64,000 nt of DNA from Callorhinus ursinus (GCF_003265705.1 NW_020313157.1:1952773-2016772); one strand, 5' to 3'; counted from the first letter of the stretch, positions 10,320 to 21,789 are shown. Notes: a model not told the origin generated them from the sequence alone. A program made the numbers and translations.

Positions 10320-11580
10320 ATCCACTATGAAGAAAACAAAGTGGAGTTTCTGGAGACAGAAACAGGACTTTAGATCTGGAGGTTTCAGAGAAGGGACTTT
10401 TGACTCAAGGCTTGAACAAACAACACAGGCGTGGAGGCCAAATTGGGGCAAGTGAAGGGGGGGAATGGAAAGGGAGGGTGTAAAGATGGTGAAATAATCT
10501 CTAGTTGCAGAAGGGTTTAGGCCCACCTTCCAAGGTGGGCAGCTTCTGAAATATGCAGTGGTATCAAATAGTACAGACTGGGTAGACCTTACAACACTTG
10601 AACAAAGATGGGATCTTAGACATCAAGGTGTGCCTCACCCTCAGGATGTTGTAATGCGCCCCCCACTTCCCTTCTTGCTGCATCATCTCCTACCCGCCCA
10701 GTGTTAGCTCAGGCTGGCCCCACTGCCTGGGGTGATTAACAGGTTTAATTTATCATTAACTTCCATGATGCTGAGCTAGGCCAGTGATGCCTCTGGAGCA
10801 GTGTGTGAGTAATCAGTGGGTGAGCAGAAGCCTCTGCATACTTATCTATATTCATTTTGCACTGGGGACATTTGTAATTTGTTCGTTTTCCTCTGGTCTG
10901 GCTTCACCTACCTGGGCTTGGGTGACTGGGGCAAAACCAAGAAAGAACGATCCAGGGTACTGGAGGAGGGAGGAGGAGAGATCGAGTCCACAGGGACAGA
11001 AAAGGACAGAGGTAAGAAGAGAGTGGGCAGAGGGTCTATGAGCAGCGTCCATCCACCCTAAATCTCTGTGCCTACCACTGCCAGCCTCTTTATCCACATG
11101 TTGCCCAAGCACATTGTGCAGGCACAGTCTGAAGGCAGGAAGGTCAACATGAGAGGGTCTGGTGTCCCAGCATCCTAGCGGAGACAGCACATTACTGATT
11201 TCAAGGCCAAGTCAGCAGACCAGTGGTACACAAAGCAGTGTGGGCTCAAAAACAAAGGCCGAGCTCCTCATTCTCATTCTTGGTGAGGTTTCAGGATCCA
11301 GGACTCCCAGAGCCAGCCTGAAATTCAGACAGCATATTTCCTCCTTCCCCAGATGGAAATGCACACAGGTCTGGGAACCACAGTTGAGGCCAGAGGGGAG
11401 AGGGAGGGCAAGAAAAGGTCTCCAGCATACAGAGAGGTGATGCGGTGATTTGGTTTGTTGGCAGATAGGTCCTGGCAGACTGAGGCTTCAGGCCATCCAG
11501 TATCACACCCAGACCCCTGGACCAAATTCTGGGATTCCCAACCAGCCCCTCAAAAGCCATGGGTTTCAAAAGTGTAGTGG
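10320..11580. other. Repeat-poor non-coding stretch
   Basis: I recognise no gene or repeat. It includes a compact, TAAT-containing segment around 10690-10870 that could be conserved regulatory DNA. Overlapping open frames on both strands (10.8-11.6 kb) have low-complexity Ser/Pro/Gly-rich translations typical of chance frames. Confidence 0.4.
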
Positions 11581-11757
11581 AGGGGCGTCTGACTCTTGAT
11601 TTCAGCTCAGGTCATGATCTCAGGGTCGTGAGACTGAGCCTCATATCTGGCTCCGCACTCAGCAGGGAGCCTGCTTGAGACTCTCTCTCCTTCTCCCTCT
11701 GCCCCTCCACACTGCACACACCCTCTGTAAAATTAATAAATCTAAAAAAGAAAAAAA
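11581..11757 (+). mobile_element. CAN-SINE, older copy
   Basis: GGGGCGTCTGACTCTTGATT, TCAGCTCAGGTCATGATCTC and CTCAGCAGGGAGCCTGCTTG are followed by a CT-rich tract and an AATAAATC plus A-rich tail. The missing A-box head shows this copy is 5'-truncated or internally deleted. Confidence 0.88.
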
Positions 11758-11759
11758 GG

Positions 11760-12330
11760 TGGTGGAATGGGTTTTTCTTCTTTCTTGCCCTTCCTGTAAG
11801 AAAGTCTTGTGTTATACAATTCAGGACTAAAAGGTGACAGGCGCCCTCTCTGCAAAACCAGATGTGGGAACCCATGCAGGTGAGGTGGCACTCAGCACAG
11901 TACTCAAGACTGATTGTGTGCAGACTTCTCCCAAAAGCTAGACCAATGTGAGAGCAAAAGGTGCAGCAGGAGAGAGGACCACAGGGTGAGGGTGTCTGCA
12001 CAGCCACACAGATGGTTCCTAGAGTATCAGACTGCACGTACTGCTCAAGTACCAGCTGGATGGATTAAAACGACCCCAGACTCTCCCCCACCCTGTAGAA
12101 ATGCAGAGCTGGAACCTGAAAGACAAAATATTCCCTGGGATTCTGTAAGTGGCAACACAAGCACAGAGCAGGGCAAATAGAGGCTTTGATCCAACAGTTC
12201 CTGCCATCTAGAGTTCAGGATTACCCCACTGACCCCTGGGTTAAATATGAAGTTGAAAATTTTTAGGTTTTAACTGGGACATAAAGGGTGAAAGCAAAGG
12301 TTTATGTAGCCTGCAGCCTGCAACATCAAT
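11760..12330. other. Unassigned sequence
   Basis: I see no confident gene or repeat. The open frames have no domain. Confidence 0.35.
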
Positions 12331-12334
12331 TCTT

Positions 12335-12605
12335 CATTTCTTCTTTGTTAATAGCTTTATTGTGATATAATTCATCTACCATACAATTCACCCATCTACA
12401 GTGTGTGACTCAATGGTTTTTAGCATATTCACAAAGTCACACAACCATCAGCACAATGTTAGAACACTGTCACCCCCAAAAGAAACCCTGTACCCTTTAG
12501 CTATCACCTCCCAAATGCCCCATCACCCCTAGCCCCCTAGTAACCACTAATTTACATGCTATCCCTGTGGATTTGCCAGGTCTGGACACTTCACAGAAAT
12601 GGCTT
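12335..12605 (-). mobile_element. L1 LINE fragment, antisense
   Basis: GCTTTATTGTGATATAATTC, ACAGTGTGTGACTCAATGGT, CACAACCATCAGCACAATGT and TCACCCCCAAAAGAAACCCT match the common antisense segment of old L1 3' regions. Confidence 0.85.
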
Positions 12606-12639
12606 CCTTCCATCTTTGCTGGGGGTCAGCATGTGCCCT

Positions 12640-12805
12640 TCAGTCACAGTGTCTGGCTTCACCTGAGCTCCAACCCTGCCATTGCATCCTCATCTGAAAG
12701 TGGAGCCAATCATTGTTCTTTACCCATCTAGTTGTGGGGAAGGTTACACAAGTCAACACCTTCACAGTGTCTGCACCCAGTAAGTGCTCAGCAAACGGGA
12801 GACAG
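12640..12805 (+). mobile_element. MIR SINE, sense
   Basis: AGTGTCTGGCTTCACCTGAG, TCCTCATCTGAAAGTGGAGC and a closing CCAGTAAGTGCTCAGCAAAC fit a diverged sense MIR. Confidence 0.6.
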
Positions 12806-12859
12806 TATACTTGCTTGTGTCTGTACCTGGCTTGCTTTAGGCAGGTCCCATAGGGCCCT

Positions 12860-13500
12860 CTGCCCTACAATAGACACAGTACTGGGGTTCCACAAAGAAC
12901 CATGCACATAGAGGGCTTAACCCAGAGCCTGCTCAGGCCCAGAACCTGAATAGAAGCGTTTTTAGAATTGTGCTGATGTGGACAGTGAGTATGGCCAAGC
13001 TTGTGGTCATCATGATCAGGACCATGGCCCGTGGCAGGAAACTGTCTCAGTGGCCTGAAGACAAAAGCCAAGGGTGTCCTTGTTATCCAGGAGACCAGGC
13101 CAGGCTGGGCAGGCACTTCCGAGCAGAGTCAGAGGCCCAGCAGGCCCCTGGCAGACCCTGGCTCGCTGAGCAGCTGTCAATCCCAGGAGGCTGCCTGCTG
13201 TGTGCTCCAGGCTCCAGGGCCTGGGACAGGGGTGGAAGTAATCGGGTTACCATGCTCCAGGGATTCTGCTGCTCTTGGCAGAGCCACAAATTGAGTTTGA
13301 AATGAGTAATCTGGAGCCAAGCTGCTTGTGCTGTGAGCAACGAGGCCTGGTTGGCAGGTTTTCTCCACCGCCATCCCCTCGGAATTAGAGGAAGGGACTG
13401 GGGAAACAGCCCCAAACCAGCCCCAGCAGTAATGGATAAGCCAGCTTCCGTAGCTGTGATGGGGAGGAGGGGCATAGTTGACCCCTAGCAAAGAAAGAAG
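12860..13500. other. Unassigned, relatively GC-rich sequence
   Basis: The GC content is above its surroundings but CpG is still scarce, so this is not a CpG island. Five overlapping open frames on both strands (up to 169 codons) contradict each other and show no family signature. Confidence 0.4.
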
Positions 13501-13504
13501 GAAT

Positions 13505-13745
13505 TCTATGACATGTCCAGAATAGGCAAATCCATAGAGACAGACAGTAGATGTGTGGCCTCGGGCTATGGAGAGTGGTAGATTAAAGGGTATGTGTTTC
13601 TTTTGAGGGTGATTTAAATGTTCAAAAGTTGACTGAGGTGATGGTTGTACAACTGTGAATACACTGAAAACCACAGACTTGTACACTTTAAATGGGTGAA
13701 TTGTACGGTATGTGAATCAGAGTTCAATAAGGTTGCTACAAAAAC
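13505..13745 (+). mobile_element. L1 LINE 3' end
   Basis: GACATGTCCAGAATAGGCAA, ATCCATAGAGACAGACAGTA, TGGTTGTACAACTGTGAATA and ACACTTTAAATGGGTGAATT form the terminal part of an L1M-type 3' end, closing with a CAATAAGG and A-rich tail. Confidence 0.92.
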
Positions 13746-13839
13746 AAGAAAGAGTTAGTGGGGTCGGGAGTGGGGAACAACCTCCCATAGGTACAACTCT
13801 TTTGTCCACAAAACCAAAGGTCTTCTCAGATCCTCCCAT

Positions 13840-13930
13840 AAGAACAGAAGTAAGAGCTAAGGCGTATGAGGTATTTCACAGAGGAGGAAACTGCAGCACC
13901 GAAGGGCTAATTCTCTTGCCCAATGTCTCT
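13840..13930 (-). mobile_element. MIR fragment, antisense (weak)
   Basis: TATTTCACAGAGGAGGAAAC followed by CTCTTGCCCAATG is a short match to the antisense MIR core. Confidence 0.4.
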
Positions 13931-13934
13931 TAAC

Positions 13935-14915
13935 CAGTGGACTGTATTGCCCCTGACTGACAAGTAAATTAAACACTTCCTTGGGGCACCAGAGAAGGAG
14001 GAGAAAATACTTTAGGAGAGATGTGTATACTTGACACTTTTAAGTAGAATAACTGAAGCACCTGTCAGTGGGCAAGAACAGACCTTTGCTGCATTTCAGG
14101 TCATGACCCGTAGCGAGGAGTTATCTTTTCTGGGACTGGGTCTGTCAAGGTCTTAATCTGTCTCAATGTCTGCGCCCTGGTCTCCCTGCTCTAGCTATTT
14201 CTCAGGGTCCCCTGAGGCAGGGGAGTCTGGAGCCAACAGAAGTCGATCTGATAAAGATCCAACTCTTGGGGACAGGCTCCGGCGCGCTGCAGACTCCGCA
14301 GACGTCTGCAGAAGGGCTGTAACCCAATAGAGAATTCTGTTAATATGGTTGCTGCCTGCTCTAACCCCCTCAGCTCATCTAACCACTGTGGAGATAACAG
14401 AGGCTGGAGGCTACTGGGTCCTGATTACATTTCCTCCCCTCTCGCTGCCCTAAAAAAGATGGGCTTTGTCAGGCTTCTGCTGCCACCTACAGCAGCTGCA
14501 ACACAAGGCATGTCTCCAGCCAGACCTGGAGAAGCAGAGCAGGGCACTTTAGGGGAGAAATGGGGCACCAGGGACCAAAATCTGAGATCTGACATTGAAG
14601 GCCTTCCCATACCCTCAGGCCAGGCTGGGGAAAAATATTCAAGAGCCTTCTCCCCATCCCTCCCCTAAAGGGGCCCCATCCACTGAACACACCAAATGGG
14701 AGGGATGACCAGCTCTCCACCCCATGGGGCTGAAGGGCATCCAGACCTCTTTTGACGCCCTGAGGACATTCCAATCCCTCTGCCCACACTGCTGCCCTGT
14801 GTACCATCTCATTCACCCCCTCCTTTGAAAAGCTCCTTTCCGTTACCTCTGCTGGTTTAGCTAAGCCCACACCCCCTTTCTGCTCACCCCACTGATCATC
14901 TGCCTGTCTCTCCCA
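13935..14915. other. Repeat-poor stretch with a small CpG cluster
   Basis: No gene is recognised. Around 14278-14310 there are several CpGs (GGCTCCGGCGCGCTGC) and a perfect 12-base palindrome, GCAGACGTCTGC (14298-14309). It is far too small to be a CpG island. Open frames of 107-149 codons on opposite strands lack domains. Confidence 0.4.
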
Positions 14916-14919
14916 ATAA

Positions 14920-15150
14920 TGACAATAATCTGACATTCACTGAGCACCGACCATGTACCACACATGGTGTTTAAAGATGTGCATGCACCATCTCATCTAA
15001 TATTTCAGCAACTTAGGAGGGAGATGGTATTATGGCCTGCATTTCACAGATGAGAAAACCGGGACTCTGAAGGGTTAAGTAACTTAGACAAAGCCAGCCT
15101 GGGGTTTGAACCCAGCCCCATTTGCCTCCAGAGACAACCTTCTTAACATG
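14920..15150 (-). mobile_element. MIR SINE, antisense
   Basis: ACATTCACTGAGCACCGACC, CATTTCACAGATGAGAAAAC, AAGGGTTAAGTAACTTAGAC and GGGGTTTGAACCCAGCCCCA give the MIR order in reverse. Confidence 0.88.
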
Positions 15151-15154
15151 CAGG

Positions 15155-15935
15155 GTTCACCCTGGCTCCCTCCCTCCTCCCTTCACCAACCCTTTCACTT
15201 GATGGACAGGGCGAACATAAAGTTCTTCTGCTATTTATTGATTTAGAAACTTGGGAGCCTGCTTGGCTGGGAAATGGATAATCATGTTTTCATTTGTAAG
15301 GCTCATGTAATGTTGAAAGCAAATGTTGGAAAAAATATTAAAAATTATGATGGCTGGTCATTGAGAGAAACCACCGGGATATAACTTCTCTTAGTCACAC
15401 ATTTCTTGTCTTTACAGTTTATTTCTCAAAGACTGGGGCAGGATGAGGTAGGTAAGAGAGAGCAGACAATGCAATCTGAAAGGCAACTCATAATTACAGG
15501 ACAGAGGCTGGCTTTGGCTAGAGCAGCAAGCCTGTGAACCCGCTGTGTGGGGAAGAAGTTACTGCCCCAGGAGCTCATGGAATGAGAGGCTACCCTGCCA
15601 GGTGCTGACAGGACCACTCCACCTCAATGGCACCAGACCTGGAGCATCCAAAGGTGGGTCCATGCCCTGAGGGACTCTGGCAGAGGAGGATGTGTCTGGG
15701 AAGGTGTCCAGGGGTGGCAGAGAACTAAGTTATGATGTGTCATATGGCAAAAGACAAAGAACTCAAAGAACTGCCTGCTAACATCTGAAGGGTTGATACT
15801 TGAGAGAATATACCTACTCTTTTCTCCCTGAGGACAGATCCAGGCAAATGTGAGGATAGGAAGAGAGAGAGAGGAGAGACAGCAAAAAGAATGGCAGCTG
15901 GCACGTCTAAATCAAAGAATGAAAGGATGAGTGGC
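15155..15935. other. Repeat-poor stretch
   Basis: I see no gene or clear repeat. Bases 15200-15420 are AT-rich and non-repetitive (CTATTTATTGATTTAGAAAC, AATGGATAATCATG) and could be conserved. Confidence 0.35.
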
Positions 15936-15939
15936 CGTT

Positions 15940-16060
15940 AGGAGGGTGGATCCTGAAGTCAGAGATTCCTCAGTTCAAATTGTCATCTTGCCTCTTGGTC
16001 AAGTGATCCAATCTCTCTAAGCCTCTGTTTGCCCATCACTGAAGAGTTAAACTTTCAAAT
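15940..16060 (+). mobile_element. MIR SINE fragment, sense
   Basis: GGATCCTGAAGTCAGAGATT, CAGTTCAAATTGTCATCTTG and CTCTCTAAGCCTCTGTTTGC follow the first half of MIR. Confidence 0.75.
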
Positions 16061-16399
16061 GGGGACCTGAACTATCAGTAAGTAATATCGAACATAAGAG
16101 GGCAGGAATCTGAGACCTGGGCAAAGCAAGTCCAGCAAAGGGGACAGAGGGTGATTCCACCTGTGCCAGGACAGGCTGACCAGCCACACAACCTACAGTG
16201 GTCATTTCTCTTGATTTTTCTATCTATAATAAGACAGATATTTGAGCACATCTTCCATGCACAACATTGGACCAAGGGACCGGGGGGTGGGGGGGATTTG
16301 CAAACATTAAATATGACCTGGTTCTACCCTCAGAGGGCTTAAAATCTAGAACAGAAAACAAACTGACTGAAATGGTAGAGGACAGAATAGAGCCAGACT

Positions 16400-16550
16400 G
16401 GGCTGCCACCATCACCAACACTTGAGATATTTGTGAAAAGTCAGACCCTGGGCCAGGAAAGACACAGTAAAGCAGAATCCCCAGAGGGTTGGATTCTAGA
16501 AGCTGCATTTCATCGAGCTTACCAGGAGCCACTTATACACACCAACACTG
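16400..16550 (+). mobile_element. MER5A-like hAT relic
   Basis: CACTTGAGATATTTGTGAAA, a CAGAATCCCCAGAGGGTTGG-like middle and GAAGCTGCATTTCATCGAGC resemble a MER5-type non-autonomous hAT element. It is strongly diverged. Confidence 0.45.
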
Positions 16551-16739
16551 AAAACTAACTTAGCACTTCAGGAAAAAAGAGGCCACCAGACCCACCATGG
16601 CCAGAGGCTTCATGGAAGAGAGATTCTGGAGCCAAGCATGAGGACAATATATGGGGAAGAAGCCATGGGTAATGTAGAGAGTGAGGGGCATTAGACGCAC
16701 GATCCCATGTTGAGATGATGTGCATCATCTTCTGGGACC

Positions 16740-17405
16740 ACCTGTCAGAAGAGAATTTAAGATTATCCATCTCTCAAATGCATCCACTTCTCTCCAACCC
16801 CACTGTCAACAGCCTTGTCCAAGGTACCACCATCTCCTGCCCAAACAATAGCCACAGCCTCCCAAATGATCTCCCTGGTGCCACATCTTCCCTCCCCCAA
16901 CTCCAAACACACTCTCAGAGTAGCCAGTGTGACCTTCTAAAATCACAAATTAAATACAATGAACAATGACTAACACTCACCCATTGTCACCACCAATTAA
17001 ATCTTCCCAATCTCTACTCTGAAAATAAAATTCAACCCCCTTAACAAGACCTTCACTGACCTCCAGGGTCTGGCCCCTGACTGGTCTTCCTCAGGCTCAC
17101 TCACTCCAGCTACTCTAATACTCTCTATTGCTCAAAAATGCTACCTTCTCGGAGATGCATTCATCAATCACCTACCTATCCAAATCATCCTTCCCCTAAA
17201 CTATTTCATCACCCTGTTTCTCCTAGATCAATTTTCAGAATCTGTAGACTCTGTTGCTTAAATTTGCTTCTTAATTGTCTGTCTCCCCAGCCCATACTGC
17301 ATACAAGCTCTAGGAGGGGAGCAGGAAATCGGTCTCCCTCACCACTGAATTCCCAGCACATAGAACACGTGGCACACAGGTGAGGCACCAATATTTTCTG
17401 AGTCT
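16740..17405 (+). mobile_element. L2 LINE, long sense 3' portion
   Basis: This is the longest L2 segment in the window. ATAGCCACAGCCTCCCAAAT and AGCCAGTGTGACCTTCTAAA come early, then CTTCACTGACCTCCAGGGTC. The terminus is TAATTGTCTGTCTCCCCAGC, TACAAGCTCTAGGAGGGGAG and ATTCCCAGCACATAGAACAC. Its frames are broken and it encodes nothing. Confidence 0.85.
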
Positions 17406-17619
17406 ACAAAAAAAAAATGTGTCAGTTGCAAGAGGCCTTGAATGTCAAGCTAAAGAGCAGGGAGATTTGCCAAGAACTTCACAGCAGGGACAATACCCAG
17501 CATGATGAAAGACGTGCCTGTGTTATCTGAGTAAAAACCCCAGAGGATTTCAAAGATAATAAGAGCAAAGTAAATTTCAAGAGTGGATCTAAATTCACCA
17601 ACCCCGGTGAAAGCTAAAA

Positions 17620-18060
17620 ATTACCATCCCAGCTGGTAGAAATGTCAATTCAAACTTCATTTATAAAACCATTTCAGGCTCTGATTGCTAAATTATTATT
17701 TCATATGAGAATGAGCATTGTCTGGATAAAAAGCAATGGCAAAAGTAAAAAATTCAATTTACTCAACATCCCCCTCCCTGAAAAAAATGTATTTTAACAT
17801 TAAAAGTTACTCCAGATAATTGCACATATAAATATCACTTAGTGCAGATGTTGTGTATAAAATGTAATTATTACTCATGGAAAATCAATGGTGGCAAATG
17901 ATAAAATCCATGATCTGGGTCTTTCTGCTGAGCAGAAATGTATTAGCGCTTTGGCTTTGGTTTATGTGCTTTTTAATTGAAAATGATCTCTAACTAGAAA
18001 TGAGTTGCAACACAGGGAGGAAGCAGCCAATTGCAAATAAAGATGTAATAACCACCAAAC
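17620..18060. promoter_or_regulatory. Candidate conserved non-coding element
   Basis: This stretch is AT-rich and free of any repeat I recognise. It has many homeodomain-like cores and non-degraded motifs such as GCTAAATTATTATTTC, TATTAGCGCTTTGGC and CTTTTTAATTGAAAATG. The idea that it is under constraint is inference from texture only; nothing here proves function. Confidence 0.25.
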
Positions 18061-18119
18061 TCTCTGGCAATGCAGGGAGTTCAAAGCAAAGCCATTTTTC
18101 CCAAAAGCGATCCCTGCTA

Positions 18120-18445
18120 CTTCTCATTCACATCCTGGGTGCTCACTTTGCACCAGCCCTGTGGTCAAAAGCAGTAAACAAGATAGATCCTCATTTGTTT
18201 GCACATGTCCATCAGGAGGAACCGTTAAGTAGCAGAATGACCAACTGTGATATGTGAGATTAAGGAAGAAAACAGGGTGTTGAAATGCAGTGTGACCAGA
18301 GACGCCAGAGTAGATGGGGAGGCCTCTCAGAGACAGGGGCATCTGAGACCAGAACTGAATAGTGTAAAGGAGCCAGACATGGGAAGATATGGAAGAGAAA
18401 ATAAGCAAAGATGCCTACAAAGAGCTGGGAGACTATGAGTATGTT
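18120..18445 (-). mobile_element. L2 LINE fragment, antisense
   Basis: GGGTGCTCACTTTGCACCAG, AGTAAACAAGATAGATCCTC, GGGAGGCCTCTCAGAGACAG and a GAGCCAGACATGGGAAGAT-like segment follow the antisense L2 3' region. Confidence 0.6.
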
Positions 18446-18594
18446 TGGAATGAACAGGCAGAGAGAGGGGTCAATCTAGGACCATATTTGCTGTTGGGGC
18501 TTTTAATCACCTTTAACTATCTTCATCTCTGAAGTCTCTCAACTGGCCCACCCCAGATGCCCAGCAAGCAAAAGCTATTGGGTACCTGCAATGA

Positions 18595-18915
18595 ACCAAA
18601 TGTTTCTGTCCTCCCAAATTCATATATTGAAATCCTAATCCCCAAGAGGATGATATTAGGAGGTGGGACCTTTGGGAAGTGATTATGTCATGAGAGCAGA
18701 GCCTCATGCATGGGATAAGTGCTCTTATAGAAGAGACCCAGAGAATTCCCTCAGCCATGTGGAGACACAGTAAGAAGACACCAGGCCCTCACCTTCATCA
18801 AATCTGCTGCTGCCACAATCTTGGACTTCTCAGCCTCCAGAAGAGTGAGAAATAAACATCTGTTGTTTATAAGCCACCCAGTCTATGGCATTTTGTTACA
18901 GCAGCCATTGAATTC
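18595..18915 (+). mobile_element. MLT1-type LTR, sense
   Basis: CTCCCAAATTCATATATTGA, ATCCTAATCCCCAAGAGGAT, GGAGGTGGGACCTTTGGGAA, GAGAAATAAACATCTGTTGT and AGCCACCCAGTCTATGGCAT give the full MLT1 order. It appears to be a solo LTR. Confidence 0.9.
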
Positions 18916-18919
18916 CCAA

Positions 18920-19370
18920 TGCACTACTAACAAGGTCAGCTTTCATCATGATCCTTCCCAACCCCATTTCCACTATTCATAATCCCATAACACCAACCCA
19001 AACATGCCTACTGACTGCCGAGTGGATATGCCTCCTCTGCCATTGGCTCAAAGGACCCAGGAACATGCTGCCCCAAGAGACCTCAGTGGGGGGCCCATGG
19101 CAAAGACCTCCTGTCCACTACATCCCTCATCCCATCGACCACAGCCCTTGTCATCAGCTCTCCCATGCACTCCAAAGCAGGAACTCACAGACTCAGATCT
19201 TGGGCACCTACCCAAGATCCATCAACACCCCCAGAGTAATTCATCACAGCCAAATTCCATGCATGTGTAAAGAAAGCAAAGATACATCTAGTGCTCAGTT
19301 CTGTCACGCTCTCTCTGACACAGCAGGTCAGGGTCTGACAGCTCTCCTTTGACACACGAGTCAAGTGTCG
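18920..19370. other. Unassigned sequence
   Basis: The sequence is C/A-rich and non-repetitive, with open frames of 88 and 134 codons that have no recognisable domain. I see no gene. Confidence 0.35.
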
Positions 19371-19439
19371 GCTCAGGGTCACAGGTTCTGCAGATTCTAG
19401 TAGCAAGATTAGAATCCAAATGTCTGGATTTGGGGAACA

Positions 19440-20330
19440 AGGTTTTTGATGAGGACAAGAGTTCTATGTCAATGAGATGGCATAAAACTGTTTGGGAAGA
19501 AAGAGTTCAGACTCTGCTCCCTTTTGGACCTCTGACAAGAACTCATCCCTCTGCCTTAGGACACCATGGCACATAACCAAGAATACAGAACAGAACACAC
19601 TGTTGTTGTACTGGGGCCCCATCTCCTGCCCCACCATGAAGTCCATCACCTCACTCAAGTCTTCCCAAAGCCTCGCAAGAAGCTGTTTATCTCTGCCCTT
19701 TGAAATCCTTCTGTTTTCTTTCTTTTCTTTCCTCTTCCACCATCTCTTTTGGAAAAGCCACAAATAAGACATGGTGATTAATTTCATATTTTGGCTACCA
19801 TTGCAGAAACACCTTCCCTCAAACCCTTGTGAATAAAAGAAAGATTTAATCAGTCTCTAGTGTGGTTACCTCATGTGTTCGAGAAGATCTCTGATGGAAG
19901 ACAAAAAACTTTTCAAATATTAAACTTTAATAAGCAGAGCAAGCAAACATATTGCTGCATCAACACCCAAAGTGGCCTCACTGGGGAGGAATCCAGGCTG
20001 ATCTATCAATCTCCCCAGATCAGTATTGTCATCACTCTCAACTCTTATTATATTTACCCAACCTGGGCATCTGTGGAAAAAATTCTGTTAACTCAATCAG
20101 CACTGGGGAAAGCCAACAGGGGTAGCAACTTTGCCAAGTTTTGCTAGGCTGACAGAGGCAATGGTTTGCTTTTGTGTGTGTGATTCAAGGTAGAAGTTAG
20201 TTCTTTCAAAGTCCTCACACCTTAAGGTACAGAGAGTTCTTATTACAGGAGAAGAAAAAACAGAAGGAAGAGAGTTTGTCTTGAGGAAGAAAACTGGAAC
20301 AACACCGAAAGTCTTGGGGATCTGAGTTTT
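19440..20330. other. Unassigned, repeat-poor stretch
   Basis: No gene or family repeat is recognised. A CTTTTCTTT-type pyrimidine tract lies near 19709-19735. Confidence 0.35.
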
Positions 20331-20334
20331 AATG

Positions 20335-20420
20335 GCTGTATTTCAATAAAACTTTATTTATAAAAACAGACAATGGACCAGATTTGGCCCATGGACCATA
20401 GTATACCAATCCCTGATCTA
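20335..20420. mobile_element. hAT-Charlie terminal fragment
   Basis: CAATAAAACTTTATTTATAA, ACAATGGACCAGATTTGGCC and CATGGACCATAGTATACCAA match the end of a common hAT-Charlie family. The exact family was not settled. Confidence 0.6.
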
Positions 20421-20679
20421 GGCTACAGAGTTGAAAGAAGTGACTAGCATATCACAGTGAATACGGAGACAATCAAGATCAGCTTTCTCCTCCCTTAAAG
20501 GTCACTGCTTGAAGGTCAGAGGTAAAGTGCCAAGTCCCTACTCCACTTTGATAGTTGATGATTTAGTGGGAAAAGGTAAATGTCATTTTATCCAAATGGC
20601 TCACTCATTTGACCAAAAATGCAAAGGTCCTCTGGCCACAGGACCTTTGAAAATGCTATACTCTCTACATTTAAAACGT

Positions 20680-20925
20680 TCTTTGTTCTACTTTTACTCA
20701 ATTAAATTCTCTTCACTTTCAGGTCTCAGCTGAGATTACATCCTTCAGAGAAGACCTGCCTGGTGCAAGCATTCTTAGCATTATGTACTTTGCTTTTATT
20801 GCAATGATGTCTTAATTTGACAGTCTCTTTTCCCTCATTAGACTGCAAACTCCATGAGGTCACACGCTTAGCACTGAGCACCAGCCTGACATATAGGAAG
20901 TACTAAGTGAACAGGAATAGAATAG
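20680..20925 (+). mobile_element. L2 LINE 3' end, sense
   Basis: CAGAGAAGACCTGCCTGGTG, CATTAGACTGCAAACTCCAT, TTAGCACTGAGCACCAGCCT and AGGAAGTACTAAGTGAACAG form the L2 terminus. Confidence 0.8.
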
Positions 20926-21044
20926 ATGGGTATTAAAGGCTTTAATTAGAACTGGAAACATAGATTGCCTATGATCTTTGAGTTCCTCTCATCCAACAAA
21001 TCCCTGGTGAAACCCTTAGTATCAGCAGAGAGAAGGGGGTGATG

Positions 21045-21242
21045 CAGGGGTCCTCCCACTTGGCTGTGCAGCAGTAGTCCATGGAGGGCTCACTGAAACA
21101 GACTCCCAGACCCCACACCTAGAGTTTTTTTAGTCAGTAGGTCTGAAATGGAACCCAGGAATTTCCAATTCCAACCAGCAACCACGTGATGCTGTTGCTG
21201 TCAGGCCAAAAACCACAGTTTGCAAATTCTCAATTCTAGCCA
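21045..21242 (+). mobile_element. MER5A-like hAT element
   Basis: CCACTTGGCTGTGCAGCAGT, CAGACCCCACACCTAGAGTT, GTCAGTAGGTCTGAAATGGA, ACCCAGGAATTTCCAATTCC and ACCACAGTTTGCAAATTCTC give a nearly full-length copy. Confidence 0.75.
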
Positions 21243-21424
21243 CATATTAGAATCATGAGGGAAGCTTTAAAAAAAAAAAAAGCCAATGTTGGGAGTCCAC
21301 CCAGACCAATTAGCTCAATCTCTGATGATGGGACATGGACATCACTTTTCTTTCTTTTTTTTTTTTTTTTAAAGCTCCATGGGTGATTCTAATTTGCACT
21401 AAGCTTGAGAAAAATTGAGCTATA
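21228..21424 (+). mobile_element. Second MER5-type hAT element, adjoining
   Basis: TTCTAGCCACATATTAGAAT, CCACCCAGACCAATTAGCTC, AAGCTCCATGGGTGATTCTA and TAAGCTTGAGAAAAATTGAG form an inverted-repeat MER5-like unit. It directly abuts or slightly overlaps the copy before it. The central T run (about 21352-21370) is a later expansion. Confidence 0.7.
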
Positions 21425-21624
21425 GGATGTTTATAGTGCAAGAGCAGTCCTTAGGGACCAGCTCCCATACTGACTTTGGCTGGGGCCACAACGGCAGTTT
21501 GAGAACATCTTGGGCACTACTCTCAAGGTATAGTTCAGGGCTGCCAGAACAGCTCCTGGGACATGTCTGAGAGGCATGTGGATGGCAAGCAGAATCTGGA
21601 TACATAAGAGCAGTTACCCATAGC

Positions 21625-21788
21625 AGTTGTTAATCTCTTTCCATAGCTGTAGGAGTTTCATTGTATAAATATAGTACAATGATTTTATCCACACTCTGCC
21701 AATGATTTGGGGCTACTATGAGTAGTGCTGCTATAAACATTCTAGTACACATCACTTGAAAAATGTATGTATGCATTTCTTGTGAGCA
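21625..21788 (-). mobile_element. L1 LINE, inverted 5' part
   Basis: TAGGAGTTTCATTGTATAAA, ATTTTATCCACACTCTGCCA and GTAGTGCTGCTATAAACATT are antisense L1 sequence from just upstream of the 3' UTR. The next segment is the same kind of L1 in sense orientation. Confidence 0.75.
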
Positions 21789-21789
21789 A

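Noticed and set aside
12860..13500. Possible CpG island and promoter
   Set aside because: The GC content is raised but CpG dinucleotides remain rare.
13177..13686. 169-codon minus-strand open frame, overlapping four others
   Set aside because: Five frames compete in the same GC-rich segment, and this one runs into an L1 3' end.
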